From contig NZ_ASJD01000001.1 in assembly GCF_000691165.1 (NCBI RefSeq), positions 434,001 through 498,000 of the forward strand: a stretch of 64,000 nt of DNA, given 5' to 3'. Positions 30,672 to 38,832 of this stretch are shown piece after piece. A program made the translations under genes and the position numbers. The notes under the pieces were generated by a model. The model made no database searches, was not told the origin of the DNA, and worked only from the letters and a program-made list of their open reading frames with translations. This DNA comes from Bacillus safensis FO-36b. GTDB taxonomy: Bacteria > Bacillota > Bacilli > Bacillales > Bacillaceae. Each line of letters begins with the position of its first letter. Within the stretch, counting starts at the first letter, position 1.

Positions 30672-31589
30672 GTGGCCTATTATGTCGTGTTTGATGTAGG
30701 CGGGACCAGAACGAAACATGGATTAATGGACCAGGATGGAAAGCTGGTCTCTAGCGGTGACTATCAGACGAACTGCCGGCAGCTTGAACCGTTTTTAGAA
30801 GCCATGGCAGATGTGGTCAAGGAATATCAAAGGATGACGAATGTCAGCGGTATCGCCATCAGTCTACCAGGCTTTGTGGACAGTGAATCAGGTTATACAG
30901 AATTTGCAGGGGCCATCATCGCCTTAAATGGTCAAAATGTAAAAGCACTTTTAGAAGAGAAAACGTCTCTTCGTGTAGAAGTGGAGAATGATGCGAACTG
31001 TGCAGCTCTCGCAGAAAAATACAGCGGTCATGCGAAAGATTGTGACAGCTTTATTTGTATGACAATTGGCACGGGTGTCGGCGGGGGTATTTTTGCTAAT
31101 GGTCAGCTTGTGCGCGGTGCATCCTTCCGCGGTGGTGAATTCGGCATGATGCTGACAGAGACGGAAAATGGCCAGTTTACAACTCTTAACAGCAGCGCTT
31201 CAACGGCTGGATTAATTCGGAGCTATAAAGAAAAGCAAGGAATACCGCAAAGTACTCAAATAGACGGTCAAGAAATTTTTGAAAAGGCGAAGCATGATCC
31301 GGCCATTGAGAAGCTGGTGGATCAATGGTACAAGCGAATAGCCATAGGCGTTTACAATGTAGCGACTGTTCTTAACCCGGAGAAAATCCTCATTGGCGGA
31401 GGCGTAAGTGCAAGACCAGATTTATTACAAAACATTGAAAAACATTTACATACACTGCATGCATGGAAGAACATTCAGGTGAAGCTGGAAACTTGCTGCT
31501 ACTTGAATCAGGCAGGCATGAAGGGGGCACTTTACCATTTCCTCATGAAAGAAGGGCAGCTTGCTCCATTAAAAAAGCCGATACATTAA
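30672..31589 (+). CDS. bglK: ROK-family sugar kinase, probable beta-glucoside kinase
   Basis: A 305-residue ROK kinase starting at GTG 30672 behind GAGGGG. The phosphate-1 motif FDVGGTRTKHG (about residues 7-17), the END motif with catalytic Asp (VENDANCAALAEK, about 106-118) and GTGVGGGIF (about 136-144) are present. It lacks the ROK zinc motif CxCGxxGCxE that glcK in this window has. That gap and the GGEFG and NQAGMKGALYHFL segments match the BglK-type beta-glucoside kinases that I recall from Klebsiella and Listeria. The substrate is inferred. No PTS or glycosidase gene is adjacent. Confidence 0.75.
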   Translation: MAYYVVFDVGGTRTKHGLMDQDGKLVSSGDYQTNCRQLEPFLEAMADVVKEYQRMTNVSGIAISLPGFVDSESGYTEFAGAIIALNGQNVKALLEEKTSLRVEVENDANCAALAEKYSGHAKDCDSFICMTIGTGVGGGIFANGQLVRGASFRGGEFGMMLTETENGQFTTLNSSASTAGLIRSYKEKQGIPQSTQIDGQEIFEKAKHDPAIEKLVDQWYKRIAIGVYNVATVLNPEKILIGGGVSARPDLLQNIEKHLHTLHAWKNIQVKLETCCYLNQAGMKGALYHFLMKEGQLAPLKKPIH

Positions 31590-31601
31590 ATGTATCGGCT
31601 T
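31571..31601 (-). terminator. Terminator of yqfW (minus strand), inside the end of bglK
   Basis: The stem agccgataca 31576-31585 pairs with tgtatcggct 31591-31600. The T run is on the minus strand (A6 at 31571-31576), so it stops yqfW transcription. It includes the bglK stop region. Confidence 0.8.
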
Positions 31602-31655
31602 CAGCGTGTAGACAAATCCTCGAGTTTGATCCGCTTCGGTGCTCGCTCAGTTACA

Positions 31656-32234
31656 TTAATAAGCAGTTTGCAGACGCTGCTCGTATTGTTTGATCCACTT
31701 AGATGCTTCCTGCCAGTTGTTTACGCGTATAATTCTGTCGTCGATCGGCATCTGGTTATAAGGGGAGTTAAAAAGGATCACCGGGATGTCAGCCTCTTTT
31801 GCAATCATTGTGGCATTGCCATGATGGTCTTCAAAAAATACATCAATTTTGTGCTTTTGAACGGCTTCCAGCTTATGATGACCGCCAACCAGCTCAATAG
31901 CATCATAGTGTACGTCATGTTCTTGAAACCACTTGTAGGTGATATCCGAATGCTGCTGCCTTCTTGCGGTAATATAAATCAGTCTGTGCTGCAACTTCAT
32001 TTCGTCGAGGATCTCTTTTGCACCCTCAGCAGGCTCTGCCTGTTTATAAATAAGAGGCTCGTGCTGATCCATCCAGCCCCAAAATTCTTCTTGAGAAATC
32101 TTTAAAAGCTTCGTCAAATCATACTCTGTCATATCTTCTAGTGTCATGGCACATTGGAACGACTCATTTAAGTAGGGAACAAAGGTGTCCTGCGCCGTCA
32201 CTGTACCATCAATATCAATTCCTAAACGTAACAT
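31656..32234 (-). CDS. yqfW: HAD-like hydrolase / putative nucleotidase YqfW
   Basis: Start 32234 gives 192 residues beginning MLRLGIDIDGTVTAQD, with GAGGAG upstream; the longer frame overlaps the yqfX leader. The DxDGT motif is the HAD nucleophile (Asp8) and acid (Asp10), and IYITARRQQHSD and FFEDHHGNA are the later HAD motifs. This belongs to the 5'(3')-deoxyribonucleotidase-like NT5C/YqfW group. The substrate is unknown. It is convergent with bglK. Confidence 0.88.
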   Translation of the reverse strand: MLRLGIDIDGTVTAQDTFVPYLNESFQCAMTLEDMTEYDLTKLLKISQEEFWGWMDQHEPLIYKQAEPAEGAKEILDEMKLQHRLIYITARRQQHSDITYKWFQEHDVHYDAIELVGGHHKLEAVQKHKIDVFFEDHHGNATMIAKEADIPVILFNSPYNQMPIDDRIIRVNNWQEASKWIKQYEQRLQTAY

Positions 32235-32373
32235 GCCCACACTCCTCATTTTTATACTCTTAAAGTGTAACATAATCAATTCACAATTCCAGCAAGTTTT
32301 AGCAATCATGAAACAGACATTTTTGCTCATACTAAAAAAGCTCCTTTCTATTAACCAAAAGGGGGAATTGATC

Positions 32374-32736
32374 ATGGAAAGAGACGAGGATTTCAGAAGA
32401 AATGATCGTGAAATCGACACACACTTTAGTAATGATGATGGCTATTTAGAGGAAACAGCTGCTGAAATTGCAGAGCCATATCAAGCTTCAAGAGATCGAG
32501 AAGATAGACGAGGACGTGACCAAGCAGGTGACGATTCAGGCAGTAAAGGGATAGGCTATACAGCACTCGCGATTGCGATTATCTCATTATTTGTCTTGCC
32601 GGTGCTATTAGGGGTAGCGGCAATCGTCGTTGGTTATATTGCACGAAGAAAAGGAGCACATGCGCTTGGCGCGTGGTCAATTGGGATCGGAATTGTTTCC
32701 GTCATCCTAGGCATATTTATCACCCCGTTCTTTTAA
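32374..32736 (+). CDS. yqfX: YqfX-like membrane protein
   Basis: A 120-residue protein from ATG 32374 behind GGGGG. The N-terminal half is very polar and acidic (about 1-60). The second half has two hydrophobic helices separated by GYIARRKGAHALGAW, the pattern of small DUF4190-like membrane proteins. The function is unknown. It ends at a terminator shared with ispG. Confidence 0.82.
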   Translation: MERDEDFRRNDREIDTHFSNDDGYLEETAAEIAEPYQASRDREDRRGRDQAGDDSGSKGIGYTALAIAIISLFVLPVLLGVAAIVVGYIARRKGAHALGAWSIGIGIVSVILGIFITPFF

Positions 32737-32746
32737 CAAGAACAGA

Positions 32747-32778
32747 AAAACGCCTGACTATGACGTCAGGCGTTTTTT
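32747..32778. terminator. Bidirectional terminator between yqfX and ispG
   Basis: The stem acgcctgac 32750-32758 pairs with gtcaggcgt 32765-32773, flanked by A run and T run. Confidence 0.9.
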
Positions 32779-32779
32779 G

Positions 32780-33895
32780 TTAGGCATTCGCTTGTTTTTC
32801 TTTTTCAGCTTCCATTTTCGCATAATGTTCTTCAGCGATTTTATCAATTTCTTTTTTCAGTTCTTCGACCATTGTTTCTTCCGGTACTTTACGAACAATT
32901 TCACCTTTACGGAACAATAAGCCTTCGCCTCTAGCGCCTGCGATTCCGATGTCCGCTTCACGCGCTTCACCTGGACCGTTAACAGCGCAGCCGAGAACAG
33001 CTACTTTAATCGGTGCTTTAATTTTAGAAATATATTCTTCGACTTCATTTGCAATGCTGATGAGGTCAATTTCAATTCGTCCACAAGTTGGGCAGGAGAT
33101 CAGTGTTGCTGCATTTGATGCAAGACCAAATGATTTCAACAATTCACGTGCTACTTTTACTTCTTCAACTGGGTCAGCACTTAATGAAATGCGGAGTGTG
33201 TTCCCAATTCCCATATTCAAAATAGCGCCAAGTCCAGCTGCACTTTTGACTGTACCTGCAAATAACGTACCTGATTCTGTAATCCCAAGGTGAAGAGGAT
33301 AATCAAAGGCTTTAGCCGCTTTTTCGTATGCTTCAATTGCAAGGTTTACATCAGATGCTTTCATACTGACGATGATGTCATGAAAGTCTAGGTCTTCTAA
33401 AATTTTAATGTGATGCAGTGCACTTTCGACCATACCATCTGCTGTTGGGTAGCCGTATTTATCAAGAATTTTTTTCTCTAATGAACCAGCGTTTACGCCA
33501 ATACGGATTGGAATGCCTTTTTCTTTTGCTGCTTTGACAACCGCTTCGACTTTTTCTCTTCTTCCGATGTTTCCTGGATTGATTCGGATTTTGTCTGCGC
33601 CTGCTTCAATCGCTTTCAGGGCAAGCTTATAGTCAAAATGAATATCCACAACAAGCGGGATGTTAATTTGCTTTTTAATGTCCGCAATTGCATTTGCTGC
33701 ACGCTCATCTGGACATGCGACACGCACGATTTGACAGCCTGCCTCTTCTAAACGTTTAATTTCAGCGACTGTCGCTTCGACATCATGTGTTTTGGTTGTT
33801 GCCATACTTTGAATGACAACCTCATTATTTCCACCTATAGTTAAAGGTCCCACTTTGACGGGACGCGTTTTAGTACGATGTGTGACTTCACTCAC
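32780..33895 (-). CDS. ispG: 4-hydroxy-3-methylbut-2-en-1-yl diphosphate synthase
   Basis: The 371-residue IspG begins at GTG 33895 (an in-frame TGA lies just upstream). It has a TIM-barrel N-terminal domain and an Fe-S domain with [11 protein letters not shown] (about residues 266-276) and [10 protein letters not shown] (about 302-311). It converts MEcPP to HMBPP, the substrate of IspH encoded at 22.9 kb. AAGGAG lies about 11 bases upstream of the start. Confidence 0.96.
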   Translation of the reverse strand: MSEVTHRTKTRPVKVGPLTIGGNNEVVIQSMATTKTHDVEATVAEIKRLEEAGCQIVRVACPDERAANAIADIKKQINIPLVVDIHFDYKLALKAIEAGADKIRINPGNIGRREKVEAVVKAAKEKGIPIRIGVNAGSLEKKILDKYGYPTADGMVESALHHIKILEDLDFHDIIVSMKASDVNLAIEAYEKAAKAFDYPLHLGITESGTLFAGTVKSAAGLGAILNMGIGNTLRISLSADPVEEVKVARELLKSFGLASNAATLISCPTCGRIEIDLISIANEVEEYISKIKAPIKVAVLGCAVNGPGEAREADIGIAGARGEGLLFRKGEIVRKVPEETMVEELKKEIDKIAEEHYAKMEAEKEKQANA

Positions 33896-34000
33896 TTGTC
33901 AATCGCTCCTTAGTGTACAAGCAATCCTTTGCCGTGTACGTCGTGTTTTACAGTTCATATTGTAACAGTCTCTTTGTATGAATGACAAGGAATTAACGTT

Positions 34001-34312
34001 TTATCTCTTGTAGACAGGAAACTTATATGTGCTGCCTGCCCTGATTTCGTTCGCTTTAACACCTTGATTCAGCTCCTCGAAATCTTTAATGACGTCATCA
34101 AGCGGCTTGCTTGTATGTACGATGGAGAGGACCGTTTCACCTTGTTTTACAGTGACGTTCTTATATGTCTTTTTCTCAGTTGTTTGAAGGGCACTTGCTG
34201 GAACGGCTGGGTTTTCCTCAACAGGAATGGTTCCATTTTTTAAATCAAAAAAGATAATAAAGAGGACAAACAAACTGATTAGTAAAAAAAGAATTCGCCG
34301 CATTTTACTCAC
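34001..34312 (-). CDS. yqfZ: LysM-domain membrane protein YqfZ
   Basis: A 103-residue protein with one N-terminal membrane helix (about residues 5-23), a short linker, and a single C-terminal LysM motif (VKQGETVLSIVHTS to AGSTYKFPVYK, about 55-102). LysM modules bind peptidoglycan, so it is probably membrane-tethered and wall-facing. YqfZ is the neighbour of ispG in B. subtilis too. Confidence 0.85.
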   Translation of the reverse strand: MSKMRRILFLLISLFVLFIIFFDLKNGTIPVEENPAVPASALQTTEKKTYKNVTVKQGETVLSIVHTSKPLDDVIKDFEELNQGVKANEIRAGSTYKFPVYKR

Positions 34313-34503
34313 CGCTTTTAAGAGTTTACTTCAGTCTATGCATGTCCTGAAATGATAGAACCAAAAAGAGGAGAAAAGCTGGAAAGGATGGTTCTAGTTA
34401 GTCCTAGTATGTCTTGTAATAAAAACTTCTTGGGTCGTTGGTGTAGTAAATAGGAGAGCAACCTCATATGGCCAGTATGATAAAATAATAATGGGGGGAT
34501 TTT

Positions 34504-35049
34504 ATGAAGAAGGTTAGTCAGCATATATATGTGAGAACACTAACAGAAAATGATGCAGAATCACTGTTAACATTAGAGCTTGAGAACCGCTCATATTTTC
34601 AGGAATTTACACCTTTGGTCAAAGATGATTTCTTCACGTTACCTCGCCAAATTGAGCGAATTCAGCGGAGTAGGCAAAGAAGTGCACAAGATGAATCTTA
34701 CATGCACGGTATTTTCTTAAATGAAACCGATGCTTTAATTGGGACGATCTCATTAAGTTCTGTCGTAAGAGGTCCGATAGAAGGAGCTTGGCTCGGGTAT
34801 GTACTCGATCAAAGGCAGGGCGGAAATGGATATATGACAGAAGCCATTCGTTTAATCATTGACTATGCCTTTTTTGAGTTGAATCTCCATCGTATTGAGG
34901 CTGGAGTAAAGCCGAGTAATAAGGGTTCCATTCGTGTACTTGAAAAGACAGGTTTTGAAAATGAGGGATTAAATCGTAAAAAAGTAAAGATTAATGGAGT
35001 GTGGGAGGATCACTATTTGTTTGCGATCATCCATCCAGATGAGTCCTAG
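34504..35049 (+). CDS. GNAT N-acetyltransferase, RimJ/RimL type
   Basis: A 181-residue GNAT protein resembling ribosomal-protein N-terminal acetyltransferases. The acetyl-CoA loop DQRQGGNGYMTEAIRLIIDYAF region (about residues 101-122, key R103, G105, G107) and NxxSIRVLEKTGF (about 138-150) are typical. ATG 34504 has a GGGGG site upstream. It occupies the place of yqgA of B. subtilis, so it is a lineage difference. The acceptor is unknown. Confidence 0.85.
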   Translation: MKKVSQHIYVRTLTENDAESLLTLELENRSYFQEFTPLVKDDFFTLPRQIERIQRSRQRSAQDESYMHGIFLNETDALIGTISLSSVVRGPIEGAWLGYVLDQRQGGNGYMTEAIRLIIDYAFFELNLHRIEAGVKPSNKGSIRVLEKTGFENEGLNRKKVKINGVWEDHYLFAIIHPDES

Positions 35050-35062
35050 CATGAACATACAT

Positions 35063-35091
35063 AAAAAGCTCCTCCGAGCCGGGGGAGCTTT
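35063..35091 (-). terminator. Terminator of yqgB (minus strand)
   Basis: The stem aaagctcct / gggagcttt with a GC-rich loop has its T run on the minus strand (A5 at 35063-35067). It also sits just after the GNAT gene. Confidence 0.75.
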
Positions 35092-35121
35092 CATTGTGTA
35101 GACAAATCCTTGTTGGATGGA

Positions 35122-35880
35122 TCATTTGCTTTTTTTGGCAGGAATTTCTTTCACAACAAGATATAAAAAGATAAAGTTAATGACCCAATTTAATAAAAAT
35201 GAGTTTGCAACAGGCGTGTTTAATGCACTCATAATGGCGAAAAAGACCGTTGTTAATGTGAGTGAATAAGCGGAGAGCTTCCAAAGCATTTGGAAAGACA
35301 GCTCTTTTTGCTGCATTCGTTTAATAAATGTACCAAGCATCGCAAGGAATGTTGCGCTGATAAACATGAGAGCCGCAGTTGATAAATATAGCAGTACACA
35401 GATGACAGGGATGATAATCGCTTGGTTCTGATTTGTGACCCGTGCGAGTTCATCTTTTGTCAGCGTTCCACCAAGGAGCTGATATGGAATATCTGTCATT
35501 TGCCCATCAATGGCAATCACTGCTTTTTCCTTTAATAAAGCGATGGCCGTTTGCTTTGATTCTAGCTCACTTGCTTTTATTTTTTCAGCAGGTTCAAAGA
35601 TGATCGTGATGCCGTTTTCTTCTTTTTCTATTGGTGCACTTTGATCCGCTTGAAGTTTTCCTTTTTCAATTGAAAAGTCGGGTAAATCTTTTTTGATCAC
35701 ATGCTGAAATCCTGACATCGCATTCGAGATCTCTTGGCTCATATGATAGCCCTGAGGAACTGCTGCGATGATTGAAAGGATAAAAATGAATAAAATTGCT
35801 TTACCGATCCCTGTAAAGCGTGCTTTAGCAATATCTTTTGGTGAATAAATTCCTTTTAACAATAGATTAAATACGTTCAA
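35122..35880 (-). CDS. yqgB: DUF1189 membrane protein YqgB
   Basis: A 252-residue protein with an N-terminal helix (about 25-47), an extracytoplasmic domain (about 50-155), and three or four C-terminal helices (about 155-245). This is the DUF1189/YqgB layout. No catalytic motif is recognised. It is divergent from yqgC. The function is unknown. Confidence 0.85.
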   Translation of the reverse strand: MNVFNLLLKGIYSPKDIAKARFTGIGKAILFIFILSIIAAVPQGYHMSQEISNAMSGFQHVIKKDLPDFSIEKGKLQADQSAPIEKEENGITIIFEPAEKIKASELESKQTAIALLKEKAVIAIDGQMTDIPYQLLGGTLTKDELARVTNQNQAIIIPVICVLLYLSTAALMFISATFLAMLGTFIKRMQQKELSFQMLWKLSAYSLTLTTVFFAIMSALNTPVANSFLLNWVINFIFLYLVVKEIPAKKSK

Positions 35881-36024
35881 TACCCATTCACTTCCTACAT
35901 TCTTTTCTATTTCTCATATTGTATCAATGTCTATCCATCAAGTACAAGTATGGCCTTCATCACTGGTTAAGATAGAAGGAATGAGGCATAATGTATACAG
36001 CATATAAAAGGAGGCGGCAGGGTC

Positions 36025-36510
36025 TTGGACATTTTGTATTGGATACTGATTGGCTGTGCATTTATCATTGCGTTTGTTGGACTGGTTTATCCAATTATCC
36101 CGAGTGTAGTCTTTATGGTTCTCGGATTTATTCTATATGGTTTCTTCTTTAGCTTCGAGCCGCTTACACTGACGTTCTGGCTTATTCAAGCCATGTTTAC
36201 TGCCGTCTTATTTGCGGCAGATTATGTCTCAAACCTGATTGGGGTAAAGCGCTTTGGCGGCAGCAAGGCAGCTATTTGGGGAAGCACCATTGGGTTATTA
36301 GCTGGTCCTTTTGTGATACCCATTGCAGGAATTATTATTGGTCCATTTCTTGGGAGTGTTATTGCAGAGCTCCTTGTTCATCAAAAAGATCTGAAGACGA
36401 GTGTGAAAGTCGGATTAGGCTCATTAATTGGATTTGTATCAGGTGTTTTTGCAAAAGGATTGATTCAAGCGCTGATGCTTGGCATCTTTTTATTTTATGT
36501 CCTTCGTTAA
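36025..36510 (+). CDS. yqgC: DUF456 membrane protein YqgC
   Basis: A 161-residue, strongly hydrophobic protein with about four helices and Gly-rich [19 protein letters not shown] (about residues 90-108), the glycine-zipper pattern of the DUF456 family. TTG 36025 lies 11 bases after AAAGGAGG. It sits directly upstream of sodA in B. subtilis as well. The function is unknown. Confidence 0.87.
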   Translation: MDILYWILIGCAFIIAFVGLVYPIIPSVVFMVLGFILYGFFFSFEPLTLTFWLIQAMFTAVLFAADYVSNLIGVKRFGGSKAAIWGSTIGLLAGPFVIPIAGIIIGPFLGSVIAELLVHQKDLKTSVKVGLGSLIGFVSGVFAKGLIQALMLGIFLFYVLR

Positions 36511-36523
36511 GTTGAAAAAGGGT

Positions 36524-36548
36524 GTTTAAAACTTTTTCAAAAGGGCTA
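36524..36548 (+). promoter_or_regulatory. Possible sigma-B promoter for sodA
   Basis: GTTTAA (36524-36529) is a perfect sigma-B -35. The -10 GGGCTA (36543-36548), after 13 bases, matches GGGTAT only partly. The -35 lies within the loop of the hairpin ttgaaaaag/ctttttcaa (36512-36540). Confidence 0.35.
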
Positions 36549-36593
36549 AATACAAAATAAACACTGAAATGTTTCAGAACATGAGCAATAACG

Positions 36594-36622
36594 TTGAAAC
36601 AAGCTGTTTCTTTTGATACTCT
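36594..36622 (+). promoter_or_regulatory. Candidate sigma-A promoter of sodA
   Basis: TTGAAA 36594-36599, a 17-base spacer and TACTCT 36617-36622 with an extended TG at 36614-36615 precede sodA by 71 bases. Confidence 0.55.
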
Positions 36623-36692
36623 TTGAGTAGGGTGAATTGCTGACTTACAAAGGAAGCATTTCAGTACATACATTTTAAGGAGGAATTTAACC

Positions 36693-37301
36693 ATGGCTTT
36701 TAAACTTCCAGAATTACCATATGCTTACGATGCATTAGAACCACATATCGACAAGGAAACAATGACGATTCACCACACAAAACACCACAACACATATGTA
36801 ACAAACTTAAACAAAGCAATCGAAGGTGTATCAGCTCTTGAAGATCAATCAATTGAAGAGCTAGTGGCTAACTTAAACTCAGTGCCTGAAAACATTCGTA
36901 CAGCTGTACGTAACAATGGCGGAGGACATGCGAACCACTCATTATTCTGGACGCTTCTTTCACCAAACGGTGGCGGCGCACCAACTGGTGAACTTGCAGA
37001 TGCAATCGAAAAAGAATTAGGCGGATTTGAAAAATTCAAATCTGATTTCGCTGCAGCAGCTGCAGGACGCTTTGGTTCTGGTTGGGCATGGCTTGTTGTG
37101 AACAACGGAAAACTTGAAATCACAAGCACGCCAAACCAAGATTCTCCTTTAACTGAAGGAAAAACGCCAATTCTAGGACTAGACGTTTGGGAGCATGCTT
37201 ACTACCTAAACTACCAAAACCGTCGTCCTGATTACATTTCAGCATTCTGGAATGTTGTGAACTGGGATGAAGTAGCTCGCCTTTACAGCGAAGCTAAATA
37301 A
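36693..37301 (+). CDS. sodA: Superoxide dismutase (Mn type)
   Basis: The 202-residue Mn/Fe-SOD has metal ligands His27 in HHTKHHNTY, a second His in GHANHSLFW (about residue 82), Asp and His in [12 protein letters not shown] (about 164-175). The [14 protein letters not shown]-type loop and overall similarity indicate the Mn enzyme. It detoxifies superoxide in the cytoplasm. A consensus AAGGAGG precedes ATG 36693, suggesting high expression. Confidence 0.97.
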   Translation: MAFKLPELPYAYDALEPHIDKETMTIHHTKHHNTYVTNLNKAIEGVSALEDQSIEELVANLNSVPENIRTAVRNNGGGHANHSLFWTLLSPNGGGAPTGELADAIEKELGGFEKFKSDFAAAAAGRFGSGWAWLVVNNGKLEITSTPNQDSPLTEGKTPILGLDVWEHAYYLNYQNRRPDYISAFWNVVNWDEVARLYSEAK

Positions 37302-37317
37302 ATCATTTGATTTGAAA

Positions 37318-37348
37318 AGACCTGCTCTTTAGAGAAGCAGGTCTTTTT
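37318..37348 (+). terminator. Terminator of sodA
   Basis: The stem agacctgct 37318-37326 pairs with agcaggtct 37336-37344 and is followed by T5. Confidence 0.88.
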
Positions 37349-37423
37349 ATATTTTCCCTCCTTTTTTTACATATCTGCCTTTTGATGAGACAGACTATTG
37401 TGTAGAAAAGGAGAATGAATGGT

Positions 37424-38710
37424 ATGAGCAGATTAAAGAAAATGTTCGGGGACATGGATGTTACAAAAGATTTATTGCTCCTCCTCACGATTGGCGGGTT
37501 ATACGCACTTGCCATTGCGCTTTCGAATACGTTTGTAAATGTGTACTTATGGAAACAGTCTGGGAAATTCACAGATCTTGCGATTTATAATTTGGCCATT
37601 GTTGTGCTTCAGCCCATTACATTTTTATTCGCTGGCCGGCTCGCAAAAAAAATAGACCGGGCGTTTGTCCTTCGTTTCGGTGTCATCTTTTTAGCCGCTT
37701 TTTATTTAATTGTCTTAATGGCAGGAGAACAAGCGGCCGCACGGCTAGTTTTATTGGGAAGTGTCCTTGGGATCGGCTATGGTTTTTACTGGCTTGCTTT
37801 TAACGTACTCACCTTTGAGATCACCGAGCCTGAAACAAGAGATTTCTTTAATGGATTTCTTGGGGTGCTTTCCTCAACTGCCGGCATGATCGGTCCGCTC
37901 ATTGCGGGGATTGTCATTTCTCAGTTAACGGATGATACAGGCTACACCGTCATTTTCACATTATCGCTCTTTTTGTTTTCACTAGCGGTTGTGATGAGCT
38001 TTTTCCTCAAAAGAAGGCAGTCAAAAGGCAAATTTATGATCAAACAAATTTGGAAAGAACGTCATGCAGATGAGAATTGGCGTAGGATTACAACAGCTCA
38101 CTTTTTTCAAGGGCTTCGTGAAGGGGTCTTTGTCTTCTTAATCAGTGTCTTTGTGTTTATTGCAACAAACAGTGAGCTTGCTCTCGGGACGTTTGGTTTA
38201 GTGAATTCAGGTGTTGCCTTTTTTACTTATTTCTTCGCTACACGTTTGATTAAGAAAAAGTGGCGGAAGAAGGCCATCATGCTTGGCGGGCTGATTTTAT
38301 ACGGCGCCTTGTTTTTAATCGTTTTCCACTTGTCCTATGTATCACTTCTGATGTATGCGGTAGCCATTGCAATAGGATATCCGCTCCTGCTTGTTCCTTA
38401 TGTATCCTTAACATATGATGTTATCGGCCATGCAAGGTACGCCAGAAAGGCCCGAATTGAATATATTGTGGTCAGAGAGCTATTTTTAAATGCCGGCCGT
38501 ATTTGTTCGATTGTTTTGTTCCTGCTGTCTGTCACCTTACTAGGTGATGAGCTCGGAATCCCTGCATCACTTGTTGTGCTCGGAGCGGGGCACACCCTCA
38601 TTTATTACTTTGTAAAAGATATTCATTTGAAAGAAAAAACAGCTGATATGAAAGAGGCTGACGGTCAAAAGCCAGTTTCTCAAACGAACCTTATTAAGGG
38701 AGAAAGGTAA
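37424..38710 (+). CDS. yqgE: MFS transporter YqgE
   Basis: ATG 37424 (MSRLKKMFGDMD) is about 10 bases after AAAGGAG; the frame's first ATG at 37415 is too close to that site. The 428-residue protein has about twelve membrane helices, with a loop near residues 195-215 between the two halves. It matches YqgE, a predicted major-facilitator permease of unknown substrate, located between sodA and pbpA in B. subtilis. Confidence 0.88.
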   Translation: MSRLKKMFGDMDVTKDLLLLLTIGGLYALAIALSNTFVNVYLWKQSGKFTDLAIYNLAIVVLQPITFLFAGRLAKKIDRAFVLRFGVIFLAAFYLIVLMAGEQAAARLVLLGSVLGIGYGFYWLAFNVLTFEITEPETRDFFNGFLGVLSSTAGMIGPLIAGIVISQLTDDTGYTVIFTLSLFLFSLAVVMSFFLKRRQSKGKFMIKQIWKERHADENWRRITTAHFFQGLREGVFVFLISVFVFIATNSELALGTFGLVNSGVAFFTYFFATRLIKKKWRKKAIMLGGLILYGALFLIVFHLSYVSLLMYAVAIAIGYPLLLVPYVSLTYDVIGHARYARKARIEYIVVRELFLNAGRICSIVLFLLSVTLLGDELGIPASLVVLGAGHTLIYYFVKDIHLKEKTADMKEADGQKPVSQTNLIKGER

Positions 38711-38772
38711 AATTTCTTACCTATGGAACATCAAATTTCTAGATAAATGATAGAAAAACCGCTAAAATGATG

Positions 38773-38812
38773 ATGGCACCTTTTATAGACAAAAAGGGGT
38801 GCCATTTCTTTC
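38773..38812 (+). terminator. Terminator of yqgE
   Basis: The stem atggcacctttt / aaaaggggtgccat (38773-38805) has an ATAGAC-type loop and is followed by TTCTTTCTT. It lies immediately before the pbpA ribosome binding site. Confidence 0.8.
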
Positions 38813-38832
38813 TTGATAGAAAAGGTGATGTG

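Noticed and set aside
31590-32105. A 171-codon plus-strand frame opposite yqfW
   Set aside because: It lies antisense to the clear HAD gene yqfW and overlaps its terminator and end. It is an artefact of the coding strand.
37401-37412. TTGTGTAGAAAA as a fourth copy of the GTGTAGACAAAT motif
   Set aside because: It differs after GTGTAGA and forms part of the yqgE leader. Similar near-matches at 34011 and 42171 are coding sequence or lack a hairpin.
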